Shown here piece after piece: positions 1-13,100 of a DNA stretch of 64,000 nt. A model generated the notes under the pieces. The model made no database searches. It was not told the DNA's origin and saw nothing but the letters and a program-made list of their open reading frames with translations. The stretch lies in NCBI GenBank assembly GCA_030272585.1, contig BSYQ01000008.1:1736001-1800000 (forward strand). Reading direction: 5' to 3'. Positions within the stretch are counted from its first letter, which is position 1. Every line of letters begins with the position of its first letter. The position numbers and the translations under genes were made by a program. The stretch is from Bryopsis sp. KO-2023. Its lineage: Eukaryota; Chlorophyta; Ulvophyceae; Bryopsidales; Bryopsidaceae.

Positions 1-384
1 AAATCCCTCCCATTTTGATTCAAAGAATGACTATCATAAAACATCAGCAGTGTGAGATATTTCCACAGGTGGCTGCAGGAGGCTTTCGGTCTTTGATATA
101 AGACGTTTGATAAAAATGGTATAAGTGCAGAATATTGGCTTGGATCAAAGGACACGACCTAAGGTTGGGTTGCGTGATTTGTGTTCTTCTGGATAGGGGT
201 GACATCTTTAATTCTTTCAAATAATGGGTTTGGAGCGTGGCAGCACAGTGTTTTGCCCTTTTCCGACAAGAAAAAGTAGTATAATTTCAATTTCAATACA
301 ATTTCAGAAACTGTCTTTCACTCCTTTCCTTCTCTTTTCCAATCACTCATCTTTTGCAAAATTCAGAAAAATGGTTACAGTAGC
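1..384. other. Left flank, no gene seen
   Basis: AT-rich sequence with short stops in all frames. It lies downstream of the minus-strand ORF that ends at 385 and may include its 3' UTR. I see no repeat or RNA signature. Confidence 0.5.
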
Positions 385-630
385 TTAGTACTGGTAACCT
401 CTGCTCAAGGTCGGAAAAAATCCATCCAGTATACATAAGAAAGCCATTACATGGTGTGAACCAATTGGAATCTTCACAATGGAAGGAAAAAACAGAAACA
501 ACCATGTCATTAGTAATTTTGGATGACTCACCAGTGTATCTTCCCAGTACTTCAGCAAAACGAACGCAACGCCATACAGAATCAAAATGCAAGCAAATTC
601 CGTCAGAGTGAACTCATGAGCGGCTTTCAT
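385..630 (-). CDS. Small hypothetical membrane protein (81 aa)
   Basis: An uninterrupted ATG-to-stop ORF of 81 residues. It contains about two to three hydrophobic stretches (roughly residues 12-26, 38-52 and 60-70), the first beginning FACILILYGVAFVLL, separated by short polar loops. This suggests a small integral membrane protein. I do not recognise the family; small ER subunits (PIG/DPM type) were considered but no signature matches. It is divergent from the RRM/RS gene that starts at 899, so the 268 bp between the two ATGs could be a shared promoter. It could also be the first exon of a longer spliced gene, since a single-exon gene is unusual here. Confidence 0.45.
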   Translation of the reverse strand: MKAAHEFTLTEFACILILYGVAFVLLKYWEDTLVSHPKLLMTWLFLFFPSIVKIPIGSHHVMAFLCILDGFFPTLSRGYQY

Positions 631-898
631 GATTGCTTTCCTCCTTTTCCCCCCGACCCAAATTTCGAGCGCTGCCGAGCAGCCGCAGATTCTTTCTTTT
701 TTCCTCCCTTTCTGTGATCGCTTGCAGCGATTCTACGGACTTTCTGCAGCCGCAGCACTCCTCCCAGCTGCAGCAGCAATGAAAATAAAACCTGATGGAG
801 TATCCTAAAAATAGATCCCAAACAACACAAAACCGAACACATCAACACCCATTTTTGGAAGACGATTTTTTTTGCCATCCAGGCAAACGGATGCGAGT
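631..898. promoter_or_regulatory. Probable bidirectional promoter region
   Basis: A 268-bp gap between two divergent start codons (630 minus, 899 plus). It has alternating C/T-rich and GC-rich blocks and no clear TATA box. Assignment as a shared promoter rests only on gene orientation. Confidence 0.3.
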
Positions 899-3800
899 AT
901 GGGGAAGTTTGCTGCAGAACTGCAAGCCATCAACAAGGGGACGATGGGTTTTTTGGACTCGTCGCCAGAGTCGGGAGAAATGCGGACCGAGAGGAAAAAA
1001 CGCCGTCACAATAACTCCAGCCCCTCGCGCTCGCGGTCACGGAGCTCGTCACGCCGGTCGGATAACTCTGACATCTCGTCGTCGTCGAGCTCCGGGCGAT
1101 CGGGTCGCTCCCGTCGACGCAGGAGGAGTTGGGGACCGACGATTCGAGGGAAGCGGGTGGCGAGGAGCGTGTCGCGAAGCTTGTCCCCGAGCCGAACCCC
1201 GTCGAAGGATTTGGGCCTGAGGGGGGAAAGTCCAGGACTCGTCGATGCCATCAACAGTACCGTTTTCGTCGGCAACGTATCCGAAAAAACCGACGAACGC
1301 GACCTGCGCGAGTTTTTTCAAAAATTCGGGACGGTCGTCGAAACTAAGGTGGGTGGGTGTTCGAAAGATGAACGGAGGGCTTGGGTTCGAACCGAAACGG
1401 ACGAAAAAGACAGCTGAAGCCTTGGCGCCCGGAGAGTTTTTGATTGTGCCTTGGGGGAACGCGGCGTCATTTTCTGTGTTGCACAGGTTGTGTTCGACCC
1501 TGACACCCATCAGTCCAGATGTTTCGGTTTTGTGAAGTTTTCTTCTGCGAACGACGCGGATTTGGCGGTTTCGCAAGCGCACGGAAAGGTATCCCTCGTT
1601 CTTAGCCTTCTATAGAGATATTCGTGCGAGCGGTTGTTGCGCAAGAAAATTTTCCACGCGCTGAATACAGATGCATGTGTGTGTGGTGGAGTCAAATTTC
1701 TTAATTTCCCGTGGAGTGATAACTTTTGATTGGATTATATATTTGTATCATAACATTTTCCCTATAGTATTCACTTTTGATTCGATACATGTATGTATTG
1801 TATAAAAAAATTTCCCTAAAGTATTAACTTCTGTTTTTTATTTTATTTTCGAGGTTTTGGAAGGAAATACCATTCGTTGCAACTTGGCAAGATATCCCCC
1901 TCCAAGCAGTCGAAAAGGAGAATCCGACAGAGACTCCCCAGAGAGGAGCAAAATGAGGTGATTTTTTGTTTCTTTTTTGCACCTCAACTTATCTTTTTTT
2001 CTTTTTGGCTCTCTGTGCGTTCGTGTCCTGTTTGAAGATTGCTATACGAACCCAAAGTTATAAACTCCAGCCCCCCCCCCCCCAAAAAAAAAGGAAAGAG
2101 AGAAAGGATATATTAAGGAAAGAAAATGAAAAAGAAAAAGCGTGGAGTGAAGGATGGAGCGACGGACAGGTGCCTTATTTTTTGCTTTTGGTTAGTTTTT
2201 GTTTTTCTGTGGAAAAAATGCTGACCGATATGAAAACGATATATAGAAGATATACATTTTTCTTAGGGAGAATTTCCGAGATGAGGTGGAGGAGGGGGAA
2301 AAAAGGCATAGGTTAGTTCCGCATGTTCTGATTTTCCTTCGGTTGATTTTTCCTGGGGTTCTAATTCGCATTGTTTTGTTACAGTCTTCCAGAATGCAGA
2401 AATGAGATCGGAGGTGAGTGTGTTCCGAGTCGGCTGGTTTTCCCCCCTCTCTCTTTCCGTATGCTTTTTATTTTCCAAAAAGAAAATAGAAAAAAAAATG
2501 GGGGATATCAAAAAACAAAATAAAAAAAAAGAGAGAAGAGAGAGAGGCAAAAAGAAAAAGAACAAAAAGACAGGGGGGAAAAGAGTCGCATTGCCAAGAA
2601 ATTATATTAGCATGTAGTATGTGGTTATGTGCGTGCTGATGTGTGTGTGTTTGTGTACGTGTTCGTCACTCTTTTGTCTGTGATATAAAAAGAGTGAGGG
2701 GTCGGGGGCAAAGGAAGTACAGAAGGTCGGGCTCACCTGGGCGATGGGGCGGTCGAAGCAGATCGAGGTCTAGGAGCAGGAGCCACTCTCGCCCGTCATC
2801 CCCAGTCAGAAAACGCAGGCAATCTCCTAGCAGGTCCAAGAAAAAAAGAAAAAAAAACACTATGAAACAAACAAATGAACGATACGTAGCTGCCAATTGA
2901 CAGTGATTTGGGATGTCTTGTTGCATAGGCACATAACAAAAGGAGGGGGGGGAGAAGTCTATTCCTTGAGCTGTCTGGATTTTTTAGCCCCTTCGTTGTT
3001 TTTTGTTGTGAATACCTGCAGAAAGCGCCCTCCCCTCTTGCCTCAAAAACCAACGGGGTCGATATATGGTGTCAGAATTCCGGAATAATGCCCAGCAGGC
3101 TGAAATCTGCTTTGAAAATGTGTTGGTGTTAGAAGCTACAGCCCAGTCAGACCTCGCCGATATGGCCGGAGCCGGTCGAGGTCCCCACTTCGTTACAAGC
3201 AGAGGGTGTCAAGGAGGTCTACCAGCAGACGGAGGTCCCTCAGTCAGTCCAGGAGGCGCTCCTCAGCAGGTAACTTTGTTCTGTCGCTCTTCTGTTGGCT
3301 TTTTGGTTTAGCCAGCCTGGAAGGGGCTCCTCACCAAGCACCTGTGTCAGTTCCACTTTTTCCCCCTGAAGATGAAAAAAAAAAAGTGAGGGGTAAAAAA
3401 ATTATTAAGAGCTTGATACGTCCGGAACACTGGAGGAGATTCAGGAATCATTATTATTATTGTTTCATTTAGGAGTATGCCTTTTTTGTTTTCGTCTCTA
3501 TACATGGAACATATGCTCTTTTCTTTTGCCGTCTTCCAGAGGCATCCCCAAGAGGTGGTTTCAAGCGTGAGTTGGCCAAAGCAAAGCTGAAGGAGCAAGA
3601 GCTGGTTTCAAAAGTGGAGACGCTGGAGGTGGAAGGCAAAAAAGCACAGGAGGACAAAGAGCACGCGACCGCGAGTCTGGCTTCCCTTTCGGCAGAATTC
3701 AGGGCAGTCGCAGAACGAAGCAGGAACAGGGGGGCCATGCTGGCAAAACTGGTGCGAGCGGTCAAAGAAGTGGATGATGCCAAGAAGCATCTGGAGGTGA

Positions 3801-4739
3801 GAAATAAATTATGGAAAGGGGAACAGAAATGTTTTTACTGGATGTGTGTGTGTGTGTGTCTGCGTTTTTTCTATTGTATGGTGGTTTCTTGTGCTGGATT
3901 TATCGGGGGGGGGGGGGGGGGGGGGTTCTAGGGGGTTTCTGTGGCAGTCAGTGCAGGGCCAGTTCATAACAAATACTGAGGGCGCTCCAGAGATCTAACC
4001 CCATTCTGTAGCTTAGACTTAGATTCAGCAGACGTTAGCCCAAGAAATCGAGTTTCCTGCGTCTTTCTGGCAAAAAAAATATATGTAAAAAAGGTTTTTT
4101 TGTTTGCTATGTTAAGATGGCACAAGCGAATCTGGACGATGTTTCGAATTCTGCGATAAGCTTGATGCAAGAGGAAGAGCGAAATTTTGAAAGGGCAGAA
4201 AACAGAGGGATGACCAGCAATAACGACTCCTCCAGACGAGATGAGGAGGCAGCAGATGAGGGTAAAGAAGATGTTGATTTTCTTTTTCGTGTTTTTTAAT
4301 TTCAGTTTTTCAACCTTCTGGTTCTCGTTGCTGGTTGCCTTTTTTTTTGCATTCACAGTGACCCTTTTTTTCCCTTTTTTTTTAGCCATCGAGCAAAATA
4401 TTTTCGTTCAGAAAGTGTTGGTATAGCACGAGAGCGTTCGAACTCAGTAATTGGGCTGAAACCTCGACCCAATATCTATCTATAAATAGATATAGCAATC
4501 CGGGCAGAATCTTACCTAGGGGAGCTTTTTCTCTATTGTGCTTTGTAGAACCAGAAGTCGGGGCAGCCTCCCCACCAGAAATAGCCGACGAACAAGAGAA
4601 TCAAGCCTCTCGTGGTGGCACAGGGGAATGGGCTGCCAAGCCCATTGTAGAGAACGGAACTTCGCCTGCAACCTTGGAGACTCAAAACACGGCGCCTGGG
4701 AAAAATTGGAAACCTTTGACTTTTAAGTTCAATCTCTGA
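899..4739 (+). CDS. RRM and RS-domain protein (SR-like splicing factor) with C-terminal coiled coil
   Basis: Multi-exon gene. Exon 1 (899-1348) encodes a Ser/Arg-rich N-terminus and the first half of an RRM (STVFVGNVSEKTDERDLREF). Exon 2 (1487-1588) carries RNP1, CFGFVKF, and exon 3 (1854-1957) the last RRM strand. RS-repeat exons follow near 2715-2835 and 3130-3271. The exon at 3540-3796 is a Lys/Glu-rich coiled coil. Exons 4117-4261 and 4549-4739 encode an acidic tail ending FKFNL. Phases match for exons 1-3 and from the 3130 exon to the end; small exons between 1958 and 2715 (for example about 2385-2413) are not resolved. RRM plus RS domains indicate a nuclear pre-mRNA splicing role. The coiled coil is not typical of classical SR proteins, so I give no symbol. 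Confidence 0.75.
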
Positions 4740-5037
4740 TTGATGGGGGGAGGAAATCATTTCACTTTCCGTTTTAGAGCTTTTTTTGTTGCTTTTCTTA
4801 GTGCAGAAAACTGGGATGGAGCCATGTTTGTCCTTGGCTTTTTTCATTTTGGTATTATTGTGACGTTTGGGGGGGGGATGTACGGATGGAACTGTAGTGT
4901 TTGGACACACATCAGTACGGAATGTACTGCTGATAGCAGCCAGACAGACCTGGGTCAATCTGTCAACGCGCCTCGCTCCAATTAAAGACCTCACGCCACA
5001 CACAGCGTGCTCCCCACTTTGAATTCGACCGCCAACT

Positions 5038-8000
5038 ATGGATCTCTCAACGCTCAAAAGCAATGTTCGGGGGGTTACCTCGGAAGTCCTGAAAACGTGC
5101 CGTGATAGAGGTTACGACGTACGTTGCCACGACTTCAGCAACACGATATTTGGGGGTGTCAGCGTTGATTTTACCGTTGCTGGCATGGTTGGCGCGGAAG
5201 ATTCAGTTGTTGATCACCTTTGCTAGGTGGATGAGTTCGTGGCGGCTGTTTTCGCGCTTCGCTGCGAAATCCAAGGGAAATGGAAAAGCAAGGGAGTGTC
5301 GCTGTCCGAAACTATGGATCCCACAGACATATCTGCGGTAGCAGAAACGGCCGCCGCATGCTTGATGGCTGCGTCGAGCACAACGATCGCAAACGTGAAA
5401 ATGCAGGTTCGTGCTATGACCCGTGGAACTGGCGAGTTGGCGCTGCTATGATGCTGTTTTTCACATTCAGTTATGACCCTGCGAACAGGTGACCATGGAA
5501 AAGGCATTCCAGGAACAGAAGCAACTGATAGAAAACGAGCACAAGGAAAAGGGGGATATTCTCGATTCTCTAGCTAGAGGTGGGCAGTTGCAGACGCCTT
5601 CTCTAATGCCTTCTCTAGATAGAATGCCTATAAGCAGTAGATTATAGTGGGGAAAACACAACGGACGTCCAAAATTGGAGCACAGCGTTAACGCTGTTTT
5701 GTTGATATTGAAGACACTCTCCATAAGAACAAAAGGCAGAAAAACAGAAAGCCCAGCGAAACTGACGATGTACTCCTTGTGCGGAAAAAATATATTTAAA
5801 CGCTACTCGCTTCTATTTCCCTTTTATTTCATTGTGAGGAAGATGGATGGTTCTTCTTGGCAGGTTTTTAAACATTACCTTGAGAATCGACATCAAAAAA
5901 GCGAAGGAAAATGAGAACGGAACGCCAGAAATGGTGAGAATACAGGCAGTGGACATATCGATTTTTGATAATCCTCAGGGACGTTCGTTGTGGAATCCTC
6001 AACACCACGACCTGGTGATTAACGCACGTAAGTTGTGGTGCAGGGATTTGCGCCACCAAGGACACCATTGGCGACTCGAAATACACAGAATTTCATCAAA
6101 AGGTAAACCCACCTTTACTACGTCTTCGAGAGAGTGCAAGACTTGACAGGGCTCAGGAGAAAACAGCGGGAGAATCTGATGGTGTGCTTGGGCGATCCAG
6201 GTTCAAAGCTATGTGTGCATTAAGTGTAACGCCAGCCAAACAGACGGAATGGCGGCTGCCGAAGTCCACGCAGCTCTAGACAGCGTGATGCCGTTCTCAA
6301 CTCTAGCGTGCTTCTTGACGCTGGCGAAACTAGACAAAGAGGCTCAGCTTGAGGCAAGCCATTCGTTTTATGGAGAGTGATGCTCTTGGGGTCAGCTGTG
6401 TGATTTGCTGTTGTCTGGAAGACACTGGTTCCTGGCTAGACTTTCTTCTCTTTGTTGTTGCTCAGAACTACACCAATATCGTTTTGGGGATTTGGCTGTA
6501 CAACGAATACAAGGGGGTTGCGCGGACCCCAGCTGCGCCCAGCGTGACACGGTACATACAGCAAGCACAAAATCTTCTCCATGATGCTCAAGAACAAAGG
6601 ACTCGGCTCCAGAATACAATAGAGTCCTTGGAGCGAGCCCATCGTCGTGTATTTTCGCTCGGAGATCAAGAAAATGCTTCAAGACTTCAAGATTCTCTCG
6701 TTTATATGGCTTGCGCCACAATGTACTGCGAGAAGCTTGAAGACGAGACGCTGCAAGCAATGGTACTTTATCTTTTTGAACACCAACTTGGATTGAAATC
6801 CATTGCTCCGAATTGAGGAAGTAACCAAAATCCCGAACAATAGTGGTCAGCTGGCGATGGCCTGACCTGTTTCGGGGTTTCGCAGGAGCTCGTCAGGGCG
6901 CTAAAGCATGATATGGATGATCTCCTTTCGACAGTTCACGAAATCGTCGGGAAAAATGCCACTGTTCCCAAAGACGACGTGTATCCGATTTTCGATAAAC
7001 TCGGAAGAACCCATCGTGCTGTTGCTGATGAACAAAGGTTGCTCGTGGCAAAGACCAGACTTCAAGATGCACTGGCTCACTTCGTCGCTGCGGATATGGT
7101 AGCTCTTCAGGTGCACGCCCGCTTGGATTTCCCCTAACAAACAAGGTGCTCATCTTATCTTTCCTGCTAGCAACGATTTGAGTGCGTGGCTGGGTTCGAA
7201 TCAGGTTGAAGAGGATGTAAAGTCGATTCCGGGCGCTGAGTTTCTCGTAGAGTGCGATGGCCCTGATATTCCTGAGGATACTGAGGCGGCGGAAGCTATT
7301 CAAGGAACCATAAGAATTTCCAAAGACGACCTCGATCAGACGGCGTTTGCATTCAATGGTTTCTGTCCAGTCTCTTTTGTTCGCCGTCAGGGGGTGCCCA
7401 TCAGCCACAACCCCGACGTCGGCTTCGTGAAATTCCAGGACAAGGTGTACTCCTTTTTTGAGCCCGTTGCTCTTCACATCTTTGCGTCGAATCCAAGGGC
7501 GTATATTGAGGTAAGCAACGCAGGTTGGCTTTTGCTCAGATACCGCGCGTCCAATTTGCACTGCTGGGACGGGGTATGCGATGGCAGCGGAACAAGTTTG
7601 GTTTCAAAACAAAAGTGCTGAGAAATCGCATCAATACAGGGTGTGAAAGCGCTCGCCATGGAAGAGCCTTTACTTCTCCAGCCGCTTGGGTTATCCAGTT
7701 CGTCCCCTCTGTTCGATGTCGCAAGGACCATCCACCTCCTGAAAGAACCTCTCCAGTGCTGTTCGGGAACGCAAACCCCAACGCACTTCGTCGAAACGTA
7801 CATCGACAAAGAATATGAATGGAATGTCTGGGCTCTGCGCCGCCGGTGAGGGGTTCTCTGCATCTGTCAATTTGTTCTGAGGCTTTCTGGAGTTTCCATT
7901 CTGATGCCATACTTTGGTTGTGTGTTGCGAAGGGCTCTCTCGTTGGCAGATCTGCGGGGCAAGGCGACGCATTCCTGCCAAACCAATCTGAGCCATTTCA

Positions 8001-8179
8001 AACGGGAAAGCCAAGTTCAAGTGTGGAAACCCAAACAGGCCTCCACACAAACACACTCAAACAAGGCACAGACAATGCCAAAGAATTTACGCTACATCGC
8101 GGGATTGAGGGGTGCGCCGGACGTAAAAATGAGCGTCGTCAGCTTGGAACTCGATATTGGGCAAACCCACCAATACTGA
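5038..8179 (+). CDS. CFAP206: Cilia- and flagella-associated protein 206
   Basis: CFAP206 belongs to the axonemal radial-spoke base and helps dock spoke RS2 and dynein c. Exon 1 (5038-5118) starts MDLSTLKSNVRGV and is followed in phase by 5227-5406 and 5489-5579. Further exons lie near 5840-5935, 6050-6350, 6460-6760, 6890-7110, 7170-7510, 7640-7846 and 7949-8179. The C-terminal half matches the family: a segment reading GFVKFQDKVYSFFEPVAL, then RRRxxxLADLRGKATHSCQT, a Gln/Thr-rich stretch and the closing motif NLRYIAGLRG. Exon joins between 5580 and 6460 are not fully resolved. Some internal exon edges are approximate. The family call is firm and shows that the organism has motile flagella. 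Confidence 0.88.
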
Positions 8180-10179
8180 TATGCATCGATCCATCTCACC
8201 CTGTTTTTGTTTTTCCCCTTGTAATCTTTTCAAAGAAGTGCACTCCACCAAGGATCCGATTTTGTGAACTTCGATCTGCTTACAATTAGCTTCCATACAG
8301 TTTTTAGCTTTGGACTTTACCACATGCTGATAATCGAGATAGAAGTGTGCAGGCCATGCAGGCAAAGCTGATGACTCTTAGGGAAGCAGAAATGTAGCTT
8401 GTGTGAATTTTGGGGGGGGGCAGGGGGTGGGAGGGGTTGGTTTTGGGGGTCCCTGGAAAAATTTAAATTAAAAATGGAATGCAGACCAGAGCGTGAATGC
8501 ACATCCAGAGAGAATGAGAATTCCCCCTAGTTTGCCACAAAAGTAGAAAACTTGTTAATAGGATCCACCAACTTCACTGGACATCTACAACAGCTTTGTA
8601 TTTTCTGATCATTGTAGCTGTTCCTTCTCTTGCGTGCGACATTTGTCAAGCAATGAACTGGGCGAGGCAAAGAACTTATGGTGAATGGATATTGTTGGGG
8701 AGTTTCTCCTTTTGCGAGAAGGCCCCAAGACGCACCAAACCACAAGATGCAGAATGTAGAATTTTAAATGTCAATTATCAAAATGAACCATCCCTTCCCA
8801 TCCCTTTTTTCCCTTTCCCTTTTCACTCATCCCTCAAGCTAAGTCTCGCTTGCTGAAACAGATCGATTCTGTCTATCAAACCAGAAAATGACCCACCAGG
8901 ATGTTCTCTTTCTCTTTCTTTTTAAAACCTTTTTCCTTACTCTCCTTGCAAATCTCCACTCGCACTCGAAAAAAAAAAAGAAGAAAACACAACACATGGA
9001 TGTATTGTTAAATTACTAGTAAAGCGGTTCCTAACCCTACCTCTTGTGTGTTAATTTTTTTTTCGTATCTTTTTCTTAATTTTTCTTTTCCTTTTCCAGT
9101 TTCCTCCCTAACTTTTCATGATTGTGTTCCCCCTCCCCCCAGCATTCCACACCCTCATTTTTTTTCTCCAGTTCAAGAGAAAAAAAAACTGCTGTGCAAT
9201 TTGCTTCTTAATCATATCCCTTCCCTCAACCCCCTCTGAGTTATCAGTCCTAAAACTTTTTTTCTTTTTTTTTTTTGCTGTTTCGCACGGCCAGCAAATA
9301 AAAAAGAGGAAAACAAAAAGACAAAAAGAAAGAAATGAAACCTTCATCCTGATGGAAAAAAATATACACAGATATAACATATGCTCCCCGAGGTGCAGCA
9401 AAAAAACCAGAAAAGAAAAAACCAGAACATGACAAGCATTCTTTCTTTCTTTTCTTTCTTTGTGAAAAAAAAAAAATTGAAAATGAGAACTCCTTACACA
9501 TATTTCCAACACAGTGTTTTTTTTTTCTTTTTTCTTTTTTTCTTCCCCATAGCCTCCAGGCCCTTGCATTCCACAGCTTTCACCTCATCCATAATTTCTT
9601 TTCCCCCATCCCCTGTTGATTAGAATCCAATGTTTAAACAGATTTAAAAAAAAAAAGCAACCTCCACAAGTAATCTATTTATAGCACCCTCAAAACCGCA
9701 GGTTGGAATTAAAAAAAAAAAAAAAAAAGGGGAACAGATCACAGCCTTCTCAAACCAACAAGCTGCCTTTCTATTTTTTGACCTCTCCCACAAAAATATA
9801 TTAAAAAAACTTGGGGGAGAAGAAAAAAAGGCTGCTCATCCCTATATTTTGCATAGACCCCCCACTCCCCCCTCCCTCCCTTTCATATTTTTTTTTCCTC
9901 AAATTTCCATCAAAAAAGGACTCACATACACACACACGTCACTCACACACACACAACTGCCAGTTTCTTTATCCTTTCTTTTTCTTGCATAAATCTGCCA
10001 AACCCCCGCATATCACAGCCGTTAAGGAGCAACCATCCTACACACACATCGTTTCACTCATTTTTCCACTCCCAACTTGCTCCCCCTTTTTTACTTTTGC
10101 AATCTTCCTTGTTGCTTAACACCCCTACATTCGCTCCTCCCTTTTCCGCTTGTAAAATACCCAGCTTTCACTCACGGGT
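8180..10179. other. Non-coding spacer between convergent genes
   Basis: Two kilobases between the ends of CFAP206 (plus) and SIN3 (minus). It is strongly C/T-rich on the plus strand, with many poly-A, poly-T and poly-C runs and short CA repeats near 9925-9955. Open frames here are low-complexity Phe/Lys/Ser strings and are not credible genes. It should contain both 3' UTRs. Confidence 0.55.
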
Positions 10180-13100
10180 TCAACTCTGGGCAGGGGGTTG
10201 CGATGGGGGGACCCCCGCATTGGTCAAGTTTTGTTGCCAGGTGGTATTCTGGGGCGGAGGCACAGCCGCCGGAGTGCTGGTTTTGGAATTCAACCATGCC
10301 TTGAAATCAGCAGTCCGTCTCGTCTGGGAAATCTCGATGGCTCGGGTGTCCTTCCTCTTCTTTTTCTTTACCAACACATCCTCCGAACCCAGCACATAAG
10401 CCAATTTCGACGTTTCGCACGAAATCCTACCCTCCAGACCATTATCCATGTAGAATTGCGACAAATGCTCCGCCTCAAACCTCCCGTCGTCGTTTTTCGG
10501 GATGGTGGGGACGTTTCGGCGGAGCAACACTGGGGTGAACCCCTCTCCGGTCTGCACCCCATTGTCACACGATTTCCCGACAAATCCCTTATAGTACTCC
10601 ATGAAACTTGGCTTAACGATGCTGCCCCCCATTTCGACCATGATGTCTGGGCTCATCATCTGAACAGTGAGTTGATTTTCCGGGGTTCTTTCCACACGGT
10701 AAACCTGGTCTTCCCTCAACACCACCTTGCAGTTGGAAAGATACATTTCCTCACGGATGGTGTTTCGCTGGCGCTCGTACTTGTACAAATCCCACACTCG
10801 CAGGGAGATCTCATCCAAAACCAATGCTTGTATGTGTTTGATCATTCGGAAAATCAGCTTGTCCAGAGTGAACAACACATAAGAATTGGTGCTCAGCAGC
10901 GATCGGCACATGTCCTCAAACTGCGACATCTCCATCGTGTTGTCGATCAATTGATACACCATCGCTCGGAACTGTCCGTGCACCTTCTCGGCAGCTTCCT
11001 CCCCATCTTCGACGTGACTGGGCTCCCCCACTTCCGAGGAATTGCTGTTGGGCTGGGCACCCTTCTCTTGCGAACGACAGCATTTCCTCGCCATCCAGAG
11101 GCGATCGTACAAGTAGTGATGGAGGCGGAAAAAGAGATAGAAGGGCTCGTTGCAGTACAGCACCGACCCGTCGTGACTGTCACTGGGGGGCGATGTGGAG
11201 GGTGCTTCTGGGGGAACGCAAGCTGAAGAGCTGGGGCCGGCACCGCCTTCAGACTTGTGTCCGATTGCCACCAGGGGCTGACACCCGCCAAACAGACGAG
11301 AAGGGTCCTGTTGCCTGTCCAATGGAAGGGCTTTAGTGCCGTCAAAGTCTTGCTCCTCTTGCTCACCCATCTGCTCGTCCGATGCTTGGCCAGGACTGTC
11401 CTTCGAGCCTTTCCCTGCAAAAATCCGGAAAATCCACATGACTGAATTATTCATATCGCCAAGTAAAGCGTAAGACTTTACGCTTTTTCAGACCCTCTTC
11501 CCACCCCCACCCAAAAAATGAAAAAGTTGAAAAACAGTACAGGTTGGACTAATTGGACCAAAAAATTTCTGTGGAATTAAGCTATGGAATGAGGTAAAAT
11601 CGAAGCGATCAGGGACCCCACCTGCAGCATCTTTCATGGCATAGGGTGGTGTCGCCGGACCGGAAATCTCCCCACTCACAACCCGATCTTCCTCCGCTTC
11701 GACAACCCCTCCATCATCGTCCAAATCCTCCCTCAACCCCATGTCCATATCTTGAGGTTCTTCCTCCTGTGCACTCGGAGACCTTGCTGAGCCGACTTCA
11801 TGGGGGGTCACCCCAAAGTAGGGCTCAACAAACCTACTCCAGAAATCCATCGCCTGCTTGTAAGCATCCGCTGAAAGCATCTTGCTGGCTGCAAACCTGA
11901 CGACGTCGTACACATCCTCATGGACCGCCCTGTCCGAGTAATCGAACGTCATGTGGGCCTGGAGGTTCGATTCCAGGGTGGTGGCGGTCGAAAGGTTCAG
12001 CAATTGCTGGTCGTCTGACTTCAGCTTCTCTGCAGCATCCTTGATGTCGAGAATGAGCTGCTTTGGGGCCAGGTTCTTTTTGTCCGACTGCTTGAAGTAG
12101 AAGCTTCGGTGGTCGAGCGATTTGTGATAGTTGGTTTGAAAGAGGGATTGCCAGTGCGCGTTCATGGTTTCACGCACGTGCCTCCATTCCTGGTCTTTCT
12201 GCTGCATTCTCGACAGCACCACGGGCATCGCGATCACTGGATTCTTTTTCAACAGCTCCAGCACATGTCTGCCCTTGTCACTGTTGCAACCATACGACGA
12301 GAAAAACCCAACATTCAACCTCTTTTACTAATCTTGTTCTCTACCGAATGCATCGGGGGGGTCCATTGTGCCAGGGAGTGCCCCTTAGATTGCTATTCAC
12401 AAAAAAGGAGAAAGCCCTGGCCATCTTGACATATATCAAACACAATCAGAGGAAAAAGCCACCCCACCCCCCCTTTCTTTCGCCCCATAGCTCTTTCTGT
12501 CTTACAGTAACATCGACCAAGTCATGGATATTCTTTACCAAGCCTGCGTTTTAGCACCACACACCCACCCACCTGTAAATGCGCTCTATTATCCTGCAGT
12601 GGACAGGGTTCAATGAGCCCTCAGGCAAGCTGTAATTAGCTCTTTCTTCAGGGGACAGGTTTGCCAATCGATCTTGAATCGGACCGAGGGCCTTCATGGC
12701 AGACGTGTTCCTCTCGATCGCCATTTCCAGATCATATCGCTCATCTTCACATCTGAAATACAAGTCAACACATGCATATAAATCCCCATTCATAACAACA
12801 CCCCCCCCAAAAAAAAACACACACACACCCCTCAACCATTCTTCCCCATTTTTTCACATGCATATCGAGCCCTCGACTCGATGGGTTTCCTTCTCTGACA
12901 AACAATGGGTGTATATATCTTGCCACTAAGGTAATAAAAAGGTTTGAATAGCCCCCCCCCCAAAAAAAAACAAAAAAAACAATTTTTAAAAGGCTCAACA
13001 ACACACCCACCCGCCTCTCACCTGAAAAGGTTTTCTTCATATTGGTTTTTGCGCATGTGCTTGAAGGAGCTATCTTCCGTTCCTGTGGTTACGCTGGCCA

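Noticed and set aside
9108..9569. 153-codon minus-strand frame
   Set aside because: Composed of poly-purine codons from a C/T-rich spacer; no domain or start context.
10198..11226. 342-codon open frame on the plus strand
   Set aside because: It is antisense to SIN3 exon 4, whose protein is clearly conserved; the frame is a shadow of GC-rich coding sequence.
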